From the NCBI RefSeq assembly GCF_900094945.1, contig NZ_FMAQ01000001.1, positions 310,001 through 374,000 on the forward strand: 64,000 nucleotides of DNA. The letters are read 5' to 3'. The position numbers and the translations under genes were made by a program. How positions within the stretch are numbered: the stretch's first letter is position 1; each line of letters opens with the position of its first letter. Origin of the DNA: Gilliamella bombicola (lineage in GTDB: Bacteria > Pseudomonadota > Gammaproteobacteria > Enterobacterales > Orbaceae). This document shows positions 47,251-56,772 of this stretch, one piece after another. The notes under the pieces are model-generated. The model did not search any database, was not told the origin of the DNA, and saw only the letters and a list, made by a program, of their open reading frames with translations.

Positions 47251-48627
47251 TTAATCCTGATTCATTTTGAGTTGTTCAATTTGAATTTTTTCGATAAGCT
47301 CTTCCATTTTCGCACTACGCGAACCTTTAACTAACATTGTTAAAGAGGGATGTTGATTTAAGAGCATTAACAGAAAATTTACTGCATCTTGTTTATTATT
47401 AAAATGATAACCTACACCACTATACTGACTAATATATTGACTTAATTTACCGACACTAACGACACAATCTAGCTTTTCTTGATAAGCAAGCTCGCCGATT
47501 TGTCGATGATATTTTTCAGCCTCATTACCAAGTTCCCCCATATCACCAACGACTAAAACTCGATACCCTGGTTGTTTTGCTAATACCTTAACTGCCGCTG
47601 ACATTGACCCAACGTTGGCGTTATAAGAATCATCCCAAATTAATTGAGTTTGGTTTAATCTTATTGGATATAATCGACCTTTTACTGGTTTTAAAGTTGT
47701 TAAACCGTTTCTAATTTGATCCAAATTTGCACCAACAGAAATTGCTAAAGCGGATGCAGCGATCGCATTTGACACATTATGCAATCCAACTAGCGGTAAG
47801 AGAATTGAGCATTCACCTTTTGGCGTATGCAATGTAAAGGTCGTACTTTCAGTATGTTGAATATTACTAGCATAAAAATCTGCTGATGAATTTGCTAATG
47901 AAAAAGTCCAAACTTTTTTGTTTGTTAGCTGAGTAAACCATCTATCAGAGCAACTATCTAAATTAATGATAGCAATGCCATTTTGAGGTAAGCCTGCAAA
48001 AATTTCACCTTTAGCCGTTGCCACGCCGTTAAGTGAACCAAAACCTTCAATATGGGCCTCGGCAATATTATTAATTAAAGCGCTTTGCGGTTTAACTATA
48101 TTAGTTGTATAGGCAATTTCGCCAATATGATTAGCACCTAGCTCTACCACTGCAAATTGGTCTTGCTCGGTTAAGCGAAATAATGTTAATGGTACACCAA
48201 TATCGTTATTAAAATTACCTTGCGTGTAAAGTGTTTGCCCACAATGTTGTAAAATTGCCGCCGTCATCTCTTTAACGGAAGTCTTTCCTGATGAGCCAGT
48301 TAAAGCAACAATTTTAGCTTGGCTCTGTTCTCGAATAAAAGTGGCAATTTGTCCGAGTGATTGCCGAGTATCATCGACGACTATTTGTGGTATTGAAGCA
48401 TCATCTATTTTATGATTAACAATAGCCAAAATAGCACCATCTTTTATTGCCTGTGAAACAAATTGATGCCCATCAAAATTATCACCAGTTAATGCAATAA
48501 ACAGTGACTGTGGGGTAATTTTTCTGGAATCTGTACAAATAGAATCAATAACCTTATTTTCATCTTGAATATAATAAGACTGACCATTCACAACTTCTTT
48601 TATTTTTTTAATTTTTAATGGAATCAT
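47251..48627 (-). CDS. murF: UDP-N-acetylmuramoyl-tripeptide-D-alanyl-D-alanine ligase
   Basis: Last Mur ligase, joins D-Ala-D-Ala to UDP-MurNAc-tripeptide. 458 residues. I-C-T-D-S-R-K near 29-35, the ATP P-loop [12 protein letters not shown] near 107-118, and a late [10 protein letters not shown] motif near 330. Its start overlaps the murE stop by four bases, and mraY follows after four bases. Confidence 0.97.
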   Translation of the reverse strand: MIPLKIKKIKEVVNGQSYYIQDENKVIDSICTDSRKITPQSLFIALTGDNFDGHQFVSQAIKDGAILAIVNHKIDDASIPQIVVDDTRQSLGQIATFIREQSQAKIVALTGSSGKTSVKEMTAAILQHCGQTLYTQGNFNNDIGVPLTLFRLTEQDQFAVVELGANHIGEIAYTTNIVKPQSALINNIAEAHIEGFGSLNGVATAKGEIFAGLPQNGIAIINLDSCSDRWFTQLTNKKVWTFSLANSSADFYASNIQHTESTTFTLHTPKGECSILLPLVGLHNVSNAIAASALAISVGANLDQIRNGLTTLKPVKGRLYPIRLNQTQLIWDDSYNANVGSMSAAVKVLAKQPGYRVLVVGDMGELGNEAEKYHRQIGELAYQEKLDCVVSVGKLSQYISQYSGVGYHFNNKQDAVNFLLMLLNQHPSLTMLVKGSRSAKMEELIEKIQIEQLKMNQD

Positions 48628-50177
48628 GATCGATTCTCTGCTCCTAAAAGCTGTTTCACTATTTCTTGATCAGAATAATGATATTTAGTTTTACCAATTA
48701 TTTGATAGTCCTCATGACCTTTACCTGCAATTAAAATCACATCATTAATTTTGGCTTGCGATAATGTTTGTGTAATAGCCTGAACTCTATCCGGGATTAT
48801 TTGTATGTTGTCAGTGCTATGTAAACCTTGTTGAATATCGTGAATAATCTTGATTTCATCTTCGGTTCGGGGGTTATCATTAGTTAGCACAATTTTGTCA
48901 GCAAATTGTTCCGCAATTTCTGCCATTAATGGTCTTTTCCCTGTATCTCTATCACCACCACAACCGAAAATAACCCATAACGTTCCTTGGCAGTGGATCC
49001 GGCTCGCTTGTAATGCCTTTTGTAATGCATCTGGCGTATGCGCATAATCAACAATGACTGTAGGGCTATTTTTTTCATGTAACACTTCCATCCGACCACA
49101 AATCGGCTTAAGAAAGCAAGCCATATTCACTACAGCAAAAAATGGATAATTAAGTGTTAGTAATGTGGCAATAGATATTAATAAGTTAGAAACATTAAAT
49201 TCACCTAATAACCGACTATTGATAATGGCATTTCCCCAACTTGACTCCATATGAATTTTAGCGCCTTTATCATTATATTCGATCATAGAAACACCAACAT
49301 AAGGTCTATTTAAAGCTTTTAACCGACATAATGATTTCGGTTGGCATGATACAGCTGTCACATGTGAAAGCTTTTCAATCCATCGTTTACCATATTTATC
49401 ATCATAATTAATAATCGATTTTCCCGAAGTTTCAACTAACCTTTCTTTTTCATCAGGACTAAATAATGACCATTTTGCTTTTGCATATTTACTCATGGTT
49501 TTATGATAATCAAGATGATCACGACTCAAATTGGTGAAGACTGTTGCTGCACAATTTAAACCTTTAACTCGATTCATTACAAGTCCATGAGAAGAAACCT
49601 CCATCGCTACAACTTTTACTTGTTCTTTTACAAAATCAGATAATAAAGATTGTACATCTATTGCCGATGCGGTTGTATTTACAGCTGGTTCAAGTTGATT
49701 ATAAATACCATTACCAATAGTTCCTAAAATTGCCGTTTTATCGTTGAGTAATGTTGTGCATTGAGCAATGAGTTGTGTAACAGTTGTTTTTCCATTTGTT
49801 CCGGTTACACCAATAACGGATAATTTTTTAGAAGGAGAATGATAAAAATCATTAGCAATCACAGACAAACGCCGTGAAAGTTGAAAAACACTAATTTGTG
49901 GGATTACAAATAAATTATCATGCTCAAGATAATCTATTTTTAAATCACTTAATTTGCTATTTGTTTCGACTAGCACAGCGACTGCACCGGCTGAAATAGC
50001 TTGAGGGATGAATGCACGACCATCAACAGAATGCCCCTTTATAGCAACAAAAACATCATTTTTTTTCACATTACGACTATCAATACGCAAATGATTAAGC
50101 GGAAAATCGTCCAGTTCTAAATTTTGATTCCCACCTAATAATTCAAATAATGTTTTAAACGTGCTTGTAGCCATCAT
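48624..50177 (-). CDS. murE: UDP-N-acetylmuramoylalanyl-D-glutamate-2,6-diaminopimelate ligase
   Basis: Third Mur ligase, adds meso-diaminopimelate. 517 residues, slightly longer than E. coli (495). I-D-S-R-N-V near 32, ATP P-loop G-V-T-G-T-N-G-K-T-T-V-T near 123-134, and the D-N-P-R motif in L-T-N-D-N-P-R-T-E-D near 430, which is the meso-DAP-specific signature (as opposed to lysine-adding enzymes). ftsI precedes it with 10 bases between. Confidence 0.97.
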   Translation of the reverse strand: MMATSTFKTLFELLGGNQNLELDDFPLNHLRIDSRNVKKNDVFVAIKGHSVDGRAFIPQAISAGAVAVLVETNSKLSDLKIDYLEHDNLFVIPQISVFQLSRRLSVIANDFYHSPSKKLSVIGVTGTNGKTTVTQLIAQCTTLLNDKTAILGTIGNGIYNQLEPAVNTTASAIDVQSLLSDFVKEQVKVVAMEVSSHGLVMNRVKGLNCAATVFTNLSRDHLDYHKTMSKYAKAKWSLFSPDEKERLVETSGKSIINYDDKYGKRWIEKLSHVTAVSCQPKSLCRLKALNRPYVGVSMIEYNDKGAKIHMESSWGNAIINSRLLGEFNVSNLLISIATLLTLNYPFFAVVNMACFLKPICGRMEVLHEKNSPTVIVDYAHTPDALQKALQASRIHCQGTLWVIFGCGGDRDTGKRPLMAEIAEQFADKIVLTNDNPRTEDEIKIIHDIQQGLHSTDNIQIIPDRVQAITQTLSQAKINDVILIAGKGHEDYQIIGKTKYHYSDQEIVKQLLGAENRS

Positions 50178-50187
50178 TTTTTACCTA

Positions 50188-51966
50188 TTAATAAATAATC
50201 ATTTGTCCATCAACTTGGCGATCAGGCTGAACATTCATGGTTCTTAACACGCCACCCATAATGCGACTAAATACAGGAGCTGAAACTGAACCACCATAAT
50301 ATTGACCAGCTTTAGGGTTATCAATAACAACAACCAATGAATATTTTGGCCCTGTAGCTGGTGCGATACCTGCGGTATAAGCAAGATATTGATTAACATA
50401 GCGTCCGCCAGATAATTTCTTAGCTGTACCAGTTTTTACACCTACACTATAGCTAGGAACAGATGCCTTGGTCCCACCACCAGTCACTGCAACCGCTTCC
50501 ATTAATTGAACTACTGTTTTAGCTATTTTTTCTTCTACAACTCGCTCACCTTTAACAGGTTCGGTCACTTTTAAAATAGAAACAGGGCGATAAACTCCAT
50601 AACTACCAATAGTTGCATAGGCCCTTGCTAATTGTAGAGGAGTCACGCTTAACCCATATCCAAAAGCAAAAGTTGCCCGCTCAATATCTGCCCACTTTCG
50701 GGTTCTATCAGCCGCAATTGAACCACTAACTTCACCACCCAAACCAAGGCCTGTTGGTTGACCTAACCCAAAACGACTATAATATTCAACAAGCTCATTA
50801 GACTGCATTTGTAAGGCTAATTTACTCACACCTACATTACTTGATTTTTCTAAAATACCAGCCAAATTCAATGATTTTTGATACGATACATCTTTAATTT
50901 CATAACGATTTACTAAAAATGGTCTGGTATCAACAATAGTATTCAAATCCGCAATTTTTTTCTCTAAGGCTGCCATCACAACTAAAGGTTTAACTGTAGA
51001 ACCTGGCTCAAATGCATCGGTAACAGCTCTATTTCTCAATAAACTATAATCAATTGATGAACGATTATTTGGATTATAAGATGGACTGGTTGCCATCGCT
51101 AAAATCTCACCGGTATGCACATCTATTAAAACCGCAGTACCACTATCAGCCTTATTAAACTCAACTGCCTGACTTAGTTCACTATAAACTAAAGATTGTA
51201 AACGTTCATCAATACTTAAAGTTAAATCTGATGCTGTTTCACTTTCCGTTCGCTCTAATTCTTCAATAACACGGCCTACTCGGTCACGCCTAACTATTCT
51301 TTGCCCAGATTCTCCAATTAACCACTTATTGAAACTTTTTTCGATACCTTCAGACCCCTTTTCAGTGCCATTTTCATCAATATCTGTTAAACCAATTAAT
51401 TGAGCTATATTTTCTGCCGCTGGGTAATAGCGTTTAGATGTTTTTGCAAATGATATTCCCGGTAATTTCAGTTTTTTTAAATAGTCAGATATTGTTGGTG
51501 TTACTTGTTTAGACAAATAAACAAATCGCATTGATGGATTGCCTAGTTTTTGTTCTAATGTTGACATAGGGATATTTAACGTTTTAGCTAACCCTTGCCA
51601 CCGAATATCATGTGCTTTAACACCACCTTTTTGTACCACAATTTTAGGATCCGCCCAAACATCAAACATCGGCACACTTACTGCTAATGCTCGACCATTA
51701 CGATCGGTGATCATGGCTCTTGGTGCATCCATTTCTTGGTGACGAATAGAACGCTTATTGCCTTCAGCAATAAGTTTATCAGGCTCAATAATTTGCAATA
51801 GTGCCATTCGAATAATAAGACAAATAATCGCAAAAATAATAAAACCATATACAATGTAAAAACGATTCAGTGTAAAAAACTGTTTTTTACTATTCAGCTT
51901 ATTGGCTTTATTTACCTTTACAATCTTTTTAACTTTATCTTTTTGATGTTTAGTGACAGGTTTCAT
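50188..51966 (-). CDS. ftsI: Septal peptidoglycan transpeptidase FtsI (PBP3)
   Basis: Class B penicillin-binding protein. 592 residues: cytoplasmic Lys-rich end, one membrane helix near 33-55, a pedestal domain, then the transpeptidase. Active-site motifs are S-T-V-K (F-E-P-G-S-T-V-K-P) near 324, S-S-N (E-K-S-S-N-V-G) near 377 and K-T-G-T (V-G-V-K-T-G-T-A-K) near 511. Its start overlaps the ftsL stop by one base. Confidence 0.97.
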   Translation of the reverse strand: MKPVTKHQKDKVKKIVKVNKANKLNSKKQFFTLNRFYIVYGFIIFAIICLIIRMALLQIIEPDKLIAEGNKRSIRHQEMDAPRAMITDRNGRALAVSVPMFDVWADPKIVVQKGGVKAHDIRWQGLAKTLNIPMSTLEQKLGNPSMRFVYLSKQVTPTISDYLKKLKLPGISFAKTSKRYYPAAENIAQLIGLTDIDENGTEKGSEGIEKSFNKWLIGESGQRIVRRDRVGRVIEELERTESETASDLTLSIDERLQSLVYSELSQAVEFNKADSGTAVLIDVHTGEILAMATSPSYNPNNRSSIDYSLLRNRAVTDAFEPGSTVKPLVVMAALEKKIADLNTIVDTRPFLVNRYEIKDVSYQKSLNLAGILEKSSNVGVSKLALQMQSNELVEYYSRFGLGQPTGLGLGGEVSGSIAADRTRKWADIERATFAFGYGLSVTPLQLARAYATIGSYGVYRPVSILKVTEPVKGERVVEEKIAKTVVQLMEAVAVTGGGTKASVPSYSVGVKTGTAKKLSGGRYVNQYLAYTAGIAPATGPKYSLVVVIDNPKAGQYYGGSVSAPVFSRIMGGVLRTMNVQPDRQVDGQMIIY

Positions 51967-52349
51967 TATTTACTCTTTATCACAATAACTGTTTCATTTT
52001 GTGGTGTCACATAAGACATACCTAATTGGTTCTTAGCTTTTTCTTCAACACGCTTTGGATCAGCAAGTACATTTTCCTCAATAACCAAATTTCTCCATTC
52101 ACTTTCTAAAACATCTTGTTCTAACAAAAGTTGCTCGCGTTCAAATAGCTGTTTACGAACCTGCTGCGTTGTTATTAATACAGCACCAGCAGAAATAATA
52201 ATCATTACAAGTAATATCAATGAAATTTTTTGATGAGCAAATAAATCACCAATAATTAAACCAAATAAACTCCTACTCGGTTTTTTTTGAGGATCTTTAT
52301 CAATGTAGGTTTTATCTGGAAAAGTCTCATTATATTGGTTACTATTCAT
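51966..52349 (-). CDS. ftsL: Cell division protein FtsL
   Basis: Bitopic divisome protein that joins FtsB and FtsQ. 127 residues: cytoplasmic end to about 36, a hydrophobic helix near 38-60 ([12 protein letters not shown]), and a periplasmic coiled coil ([17 protein letters not shown]) with a conserved C-terminal L-G-M-S-Y-V motif. The gene overlaps rsmH by eight bases. Assignment rests on position and topology, since FtsL sequences vary. Confidence 0.93.
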   Translation of the reverse strand: MNSNQYNETFPDKTYIDKDPQKKPSRSLFGLIIGDLFAHQKISLILLVMIIISAGAVLITTQQVRKQLFEREQLLLEQDVLESEWRNLVIEENVLADPKRVEEKAKNQLGMSYVTPQNETVIVIKSK

Positions 52350-53277
52350 TTTTCCTTTCTGCCACCCTTAATATTGCACTTCGAGAACGTGGGTTATTAT
52401 TAATTTCAATCGTATTTGGCTTAATTTTGCCAAGAGATCTGAATTTAGCACCACCATATTGTTTAATTTGTTGTTCTGTCAGTGGTAATCGTTCAGGTAA
52501 ATTCGGACCTTTACTCTGTTTACTAATAAATTGCTTTACAATTCTATCTTCTAGAGAATGAAAGCTAATAACAGCAAGCCTTCCATGATTGGCAAGAACA
52601 GATAAACTACTATTTAATACTTGCTCAACTTCTTCCAATTCGCTATTAATATAAATACGAATAGCTTGAAAACTGCGTGTAGCGGGATGCTTGTTTTTAT
52701 CTTTTCTTGGTGTTGCTTTTTCAATTAAATTAGCCAACTCCAATGTACGGGTGATTGGTGAAACTTTATTCTGTTCCACGATCGCTCGAGCAATGCGTTT
52801 GGCAAATTTCTCTTCACCGAATGTCTTTAATACCCATGTAATATTTTCTTCGTCACTGCTGAGTAACCATTCACTTGCTGTCAAACCTTTATGGTTATTC
52901 ATCCTCATATCAAGCGGCCCATCACGCATAAAAGAAAATCCTCTTTCGGGATCATCAAGTTGTGGTGATGAAACACCGAGGTCTAACAAAACACCATTAA
53001 TTTTACCCAATAGCTCTAATTCACTAATATATTGATATATATTTGAAAACTCTCCACGAATAAAAGTAAATCTTGAATCCTCTATCTGCAAAGCGGCTTG
53101 CTCAGCAAGCTCATCACGATCAATAGCAATCAATCGTCCTTGTGCTCCAAGTTGTTCAAGTATTAAACGAGAATGACCTCCTCGCCCAAAAGTACCATCA
53201 ACATAAATGCCATCTTTTTTTATATTTAATGCTTCTACAGCTTCGTTTAATAATACTGTTGTATGTTGATAATCCAT
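52342..53277 (-). CDS. rsmH: 16S rRNA (cytosine-1402-N4)-methyltransferase
   Basis: SAM-dependent methyltransferase (MraW) modifying C1402 of 16S rRNA. 311 residues. [10 protein letters not shown] near 28-37 is the SAM loop; [14 protein letters not shown] near 95-108 and the C-terminal [11 protein letters not shown] near 250 are typical. It follows mraZ after 16 bases. Confidence 0.97.
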   Translation of the reverse strand: MDYQHTTVLLNEAVEALNIKKDGIYVDGTFGRGGHSRLILEQLGAQGRLIAIDRDELAEQAALQIEDSRFTFIRGEFSNIYQYISELELLGKINGVLLDLGVSSPQLDDPERGFSFMRDGPLDMRMNNHKGLTASEWLLSSDEENITWVLKTFGEEKFAKRIARAIVEQNKVSPITRTLELANLIEKATPRKDKNKHPATRSFQAIRIYINSELEEVEQVLNSSLSVLANHGRLAVISFHSLEDRIVKQFISKQSKGPNLPERLPLTEQQIKQYGGAKFRSLGKIKPNTIEINNNPRSRSAILRVAERKNE

Positions 53278-53293
53278 TAATCTTTTACTCTTA

Positions 53294-53740
53294 TTAAATA
53301 GTTAAACTTTTTAAATTATCTGATAAACTTTCAATATCTGTGGGTAACGCAGCAATATCGTCGCTTATTTGTTGATACCAAATTGTCTCATCCCAAATTT
53401 CAAATTTATTAGATTGACCAACAAACATTGTATTTTTTTCTAATTTTGCATAAGTACGTAATGTAGGTGGCAATAAAATTCGACCTGAATTGTCCATCAA
53501 ACACTCAGTTGCATAACCCAATAACAATCGCTTAATTCTACGTTCAGCTTCTACAATCGTTGATAATGTTGCAAGCTGTTGCTCAATACATTTCCATTCA
53601 GATAGAGAATAAAGCGTCAAACAAGAATGGTATAAACCAATTGTGCAAACAATACCTTCAGATAAAGGTTCACGGTAACGAGTAGGAATTGCTAACCGTC
53701 CTTTATTATCTAAATTGACCGAAATTGCACCACTAAACAT
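53294..53740 (-). CDS. mraZ: Transcriptional regulator MraZ
   Basis: 148 residues with two SpoVT/AbrB-like domains. The D-x-x-G-R signatures are D-N-K-G-R-L-A-I-P near 11-19 and D-N-S-G-R-I-L-L-P near 85-93. MraZ represses its own operon by binding repeated TGG-type boxes; four such boxes lie upstream (listed separately). First gene of the dcw cluster. Confidence 0.97.
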   Translation of the reverse strand: MFSGAISVNLDNKGRLAIPTRYREPLSEGIVCTIGLYHSCLTLYSLSEWKCIEQQLATLSTIVEAERRIKRLLLGYATECLMDNSGRILLPPTLRTYAKLEKNTMFVGQSNKFEIWDETIWYQQISDDIAALPTDIESLSDNLKSLTI

Positions 53741-54124
53741 AAAAGTACCATTATTTATTAATTTTTCATTAGTTTTTAATCAATATAAATCAACGTGTTA
53801 ATAAACAACCCTATTTTTACCACTTAACCCCACTTTTTACCACAAAATTTTATAAAATAATAGGTACTTGGTTAATTATTTATAAAAGATTGATATTTGT
53901 CCTAAAAATGAACAAATATCACAAAAAATCATAGAGGGAAACATATTATAGTTAAAAAATTTAAAGGACAGTTTAAAACAACAATTGGTAAATTGTGCCT
54001 TAACCAATGCCTATCTTTTTATTGGCGAGTTAGCTAAACATTTTGGAGTAGGCGAAGCAACATTAGATGAGTGAATTAGCTAGTTTTTACGACACAAAAA
54101 ATTATCTATATCAAAAAAATATTA
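53741..54124. other. Region upstream of mraZ
   Basis: 384 bp between the mraZ start and the IS5 element. It contains the MraZ boxes and a decayed ORF fragment at 53952-54125. The mraZ promoter must lie in the first 150 bases or so; I could not choose a unique -35/-10 pair. Confidence 0.5.
53809..53843 (-). promoter_or_regulatory. MraZ operator: four 10-bp-phased boxes
   Basis: Minus-strand reading: GTGGT-AAAAA-GTGGG, then GTTAA-GTGGT, then AAAAA-TAGGG. The 5-bp boxes start exactly every 10 bp (plus-strand blocks 53839-53843, 53829-53833, 53819-53823, 53809-53813). This matches the known MraZ binding arrangement of TGG-containing boxes spaced by 5 bp, about 70-100 bases before the mraZ ATG. 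Confidence 0.8.
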
Positions 54125-54125
54125 G
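53952..54125 (+). pseudogene. Short decayed ORF cut by the IS5 element
   Basis: A frame with two internal stops (after ..GEATLDE and ..IS) reads L-A-K-H-F-G-V-G-E-A-T-L-D, a helix-turn-helix-like stretch. It runs up to the IS5 left end. Source not recognised; this may be a transposase or regulator relic. Confidence 0.25.
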
Positions 54126-55006
54126 GGGCTGTTGATCTTTGCTGTACATAAATTGCTCAACAATACATTGGCAGCCACATTAACATAAATGCCAGTGATA
54201 CCATACTGGCATAATTCCTTTCTAACTTATCGTATCTAGTTGATATTTGACGATATTGCTTGATTCTAGCAAAGGCATTCTCGACTAAATGACGATAGCG
54301 ATAAAGGCACCTATCTATACTGCTTTTATCTATATCCTTACCATAATTACGTTTAGCAATCACCGTTCGTCCGCTTTTTTGACGAACAAAGCACCAAAAA
54401 GGCTCGCTGTCATAACCTTTATCGGCTATCACTGTATTCACTTCATCGAGTTTTTCAACTAGGGTTTCTGCATAAGTGATATCATGTCGTTGTCCTTCAG
54501 ATAGCTCAAAACAAATAGGCAAACCACCACTATCAACCGCAAGATGAATTTTAGTTGAATGACCACCACAGCTCTGACCTATTTGCTCGGAATGCTCCGT
54601 TGCAGCGCCTGTACTGTGTTGATGAGCCCTGATAATCGAGCCATCTAGGAACACCCATTCAAAATCCGCTAGTTGTGATAAATGTTTGAAAATATCAACT
54701 AATATTCCTTTTTTAGACCACAAATTAAATCGTCTATAGACGGTGCTCCATTCACCAAACTCTTCTGGCAAATCTCGCCAAGGAATACCGGTTCTCATTC
54801 GGAAAAGGAGCCCTTCAAACGTCATCCGATGCTCGGATTTATTATAAACTCGGCCGGTATTTTTCATTATTTGTAGTAGCTTTTCCCACCGTTTATCTGT
54901 TAGCATTGTTCTTGGCATGATGAATCGAGTTATGGTTGTTTTTTGCAGAATTATTATAACTCACATCATGCCGTCTAAAAAATAATCACGAAAGATCAAC
55001 ACGCCC
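54125..55006 (-). mobile_element. IS5-family insertion sequence, intact
   Basis: 882 bp with imperfect terminal inverted repeats, GGGGCTGTTGATCTTTGCTG at the left and GGGCGTGTTGATCTTTCGTG (reverse complement) at the right. One transposase gene fills it. The flanks are TTA and TAA, which fits the TNA-type target of many IS5 relatives but is not an exact duplication. Confidence 0.9.
54157..54918 (-). CDS. IS5-family DDE transposase
   Basis: 253 residues, uninterrupted. The N-terminal DUF4096-like part has W-R-D-L-P-E-E-F-G-E-W-S-T-V-Y-R-R-F near 47-64. Catalytic residues: first Asp in F-L-D-G-S-I-I-R-A near 91, second in I-A-D-K-G-Y-D-S near 165, and Glu in H-L-V-E-N-A-F-A-R-I-K near 216. All motifs of the Y-(2)-R-(3)-E-(6)-K signature are in place, so it may be active. 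It is the only intact transposase in the window. Confidence 0.95.
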   Translation of the reverse strand: MPRTMLTDKRWEKLLQIMKNTGRVYNKSEHRMTFEGLLFRMRTGIPWRDLPEEFGEWSTVYRRFNLWSKKGILVDIFKHLSQLADFEWVFLDGSIIRAHQHSTGAATEHSEQIGQSCGGHSTKIHLAVDSGGLPICFELSEGQRHDITYAETLVEKLDEVNTVIADKGYDSEPFWCFVRQKSGRTVIAKRNYGKDIDKSSIDRCLYRYRHLVENAFARIKQYRQISTRYDKLERNYASMVSLAFMLMWLPMYC

Positions 55007-55033
55007 TAATTTATCATTAATATAATTATCATT

Positions 55034-55855
55034 TTAAATGATAGTGTCATTAAAGTTTCTCCATGGGCGGTTATTTCTCATCGCTTTTTGATAGTTACCT
55101 GGAGTTACCCCGAAATTTCGACGGAAAATAGCAATAAAACCACTAATATTATCATAACCTAAATTTAAAGAAATTTCTGTGATAGGTCTGCCCGCAACAA
55201 GCAACTCTAAAGCTTTTAACATACGTAGTTTCTGTCGCCATTCTGTGAAATTAAATCCAGTTTCATTTGTAAATCGACGAGTTAATGAGCGTCGAGAAAT
55301 CCCAGCCCAAACGCTCCATTCATTAATGTTTCTATCATCACTAGGATTATTAGACAAAGCTAAAGCAATTTTTAACAAACGAATATCTTTTGGCATTGGG
55401 AGTGCTATATCAACTTGAGGTATTATACTAATCTCGTCGACAATCACTGCCATCAATCGCTTATGCTCGGGTTGCAATTCTGAATTATTCCATGTCATGG
55501 TTCGGGTAATTGCTTCACGCAATAGAGTAGATAATTCTAGCATGCAGGATTTATTCGGCAGATTATTACATTCGCTTTTTTGTATATAGATACTCCATCC
55601 GTAGAATGGCCCATGTGATCCGAGAAGAGAATGCTGTGTATCTGGAGGTATCCATATACCATGAGTTGCGGGTATTACCCATTGACTACTTTCCACTTCA
55701 ATTGAAATTAAACCTTGTAATGTACCAGCTAGTTGTCCTCTCGAATGATGATGACGTTCTGTTACTTTCACTGATGGGGATTTGAGTGATGCCGATATAA
55801 TCATAGGTTCGCTATCAGAAGAAGCGACCTCTGGCGAAATGAGTGAAATATTCAT
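55034..55855 (-). CDS. AraC-family transcriptional regulator, NimR (YeaM)-like
   Basis: 273 residues: an N-terminal cupin sensor (H-H-H-S-R-G-Q-L near 35-42; W-I-P-P-D-T-Q-H near 68-75) and a C-terminal pair of helix-turn-helix motifs (I-N-E-W-S-V-W-A-G-I-S-R-R-S-L-T-R-R-F near 176 and I-T-E-I-S-L-N-L-G-Y-D-N-I-S-G-F near 227). The layout resembles NimR, which controls the adjacent divergent MFS gene nimT. Here it diverges from the P450-MFS pair, so it likely controls that pair; the inducer is unknown. Confidence 0.88.
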   Translation of the reverse strand: MNISLISPEVASSDSEPMIISASLKSPSVKVTERHHHSRGQLAGTLQGLISIEVESSQWVIPATHGIWIPPDTQHSLLGSHGPFYGWSIYIQKSECNNLPNKSCMLELSTLLREAITRTMTWNNSELQPEHKRLMAVIVDEISIIPQVDIALPMPKDIRLLKIALALSNNPSDDRNINEWSVWAGISRRSLTRRFTNETGFNFTEWRQKLRMLKALELLVAGRPITEISLNLGYDNISGFIAIFRRNFGVTPGNYQKAMRNNRPWRNFNDTII

Positions 55856-56108
55856 TTATATGGCCTCTAAGTAATATTTTGTGGCTGGAATTAGTTAGTA
55901 AATTTTTGTTTTACTAACTATCCTAAATTAGCCCAACTTAATTCAAATAAAATAAATATAACTATATATATTAAAAATAAATTAGCAATAAATCATGAAT
56001 GATTTAAAAAAATATTATTTAATATAAACAATTGAAATTATTAATGTTATATATATTTTTAGTAACTAGCTGTCTAGAAAGAGGTATAAAATGAAATGAA
56101 AGGAAAAC

Positions 56109-56771
56109 ATGTTTACTGAAGATATCGCACTATTTGCATCTGAAGAATTGGAAAAAGTGATATTGGATTTAATCGATGAACGTAAAAAGTGTGCTGGAGA
56201 TGATATTATTTCTTTTATTATTCATAATAGTAATGAAAGTGAAATATTAAGTGATAGTGAGATAGTCGCGCTTTCATTAAACATTTTACTTGCAGCTTCA
56301 GAACCAGTTGATAAAGTTTTAGCAAATTGTATCTATCACTTTTATAGAAATGAATCTTATATTGATCTAGTTATCTCCAATGATTGCAGCACTAATAGTA
56401 TCTTGCAGGAAAGCTTACGTATTACACCACCTGTTCATTTAATTCCACGCCAAGTCGAGGATGATAGTTGTGTTGAAGGTGTTAACTTAAAAAAAGGAGA
56501 TTTAATATTTTCCTTAATACCATCAGCAAATAGAGATGAAAAATATTTTGAACATCCAAACACATTCAATCCACGAAGAGAATTTAAGGGACATCTTTCA
56601 TATGGAGTGGGAATTAATGCTTGTATTGGTGCTCAATTTACAAATATACAATTAAATATCGCCCTTCAAAAATTAGTTTCAATACTTAAAAATTACAAAG
56701 AAATTACACCACCAACGTTCAGTGAAATATATACACTAGGCGCAACTCAATATAATCTGGAAAGAGTTTAA
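56109..56771 (+). CDS. Cytochrome P450, N-terminally truncated
   Basis: 220 residues corresponding to the C-terminal half of a roughly 400-residue bacterial P450, from the end of helix H onward. Visible: C-A-G-D-D-I-I-S-F-I-I, an I-helix segment L-L-A-A-S-E-P-V-D where A-G-x-x-T is usual, the K-helix E-S-L-R, F-N-P-R-R and the haem loop S-Y-G-V-G-I-N-A-C-I-G-A-Q with the Cys ligand. The N-terminal helices A-G are absent. An ATG at 56091 with AAAGAGG six bases upstream is in frame but meets TGA at its third codon, so translation from 56109 (AAAGGA upstream) would be a restart. Probably inactive as a classical P450. One base separates it from the MFS gene. Confidence 0.75.
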   Translation: MFTEDIALFASEELEKVILDLIDERKKCAGDDIISFIIHNSNESEILSDSEIVALSLNILLAASEPVDKVLANCIYHFYRNESYIDLVISNDCSTNSILQESLRITPPVHLIPRQVEDDSCVEGVNLKKGDLIFSLIPSANRDEKYFEHPNTFNPRREFKGHLSYGVGINACIGAQFTNIQLNIALQKLVSILKNYKEITPPTFSEIYTLGATQYNLERV

Positions 56772-56772
56772 T

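Noticed and set aside
54122-55009. 3-bp target-site duplication around the IS5 element
   Set aside because: Left TTA and right TAA are not identical, so no duplication is claimed.
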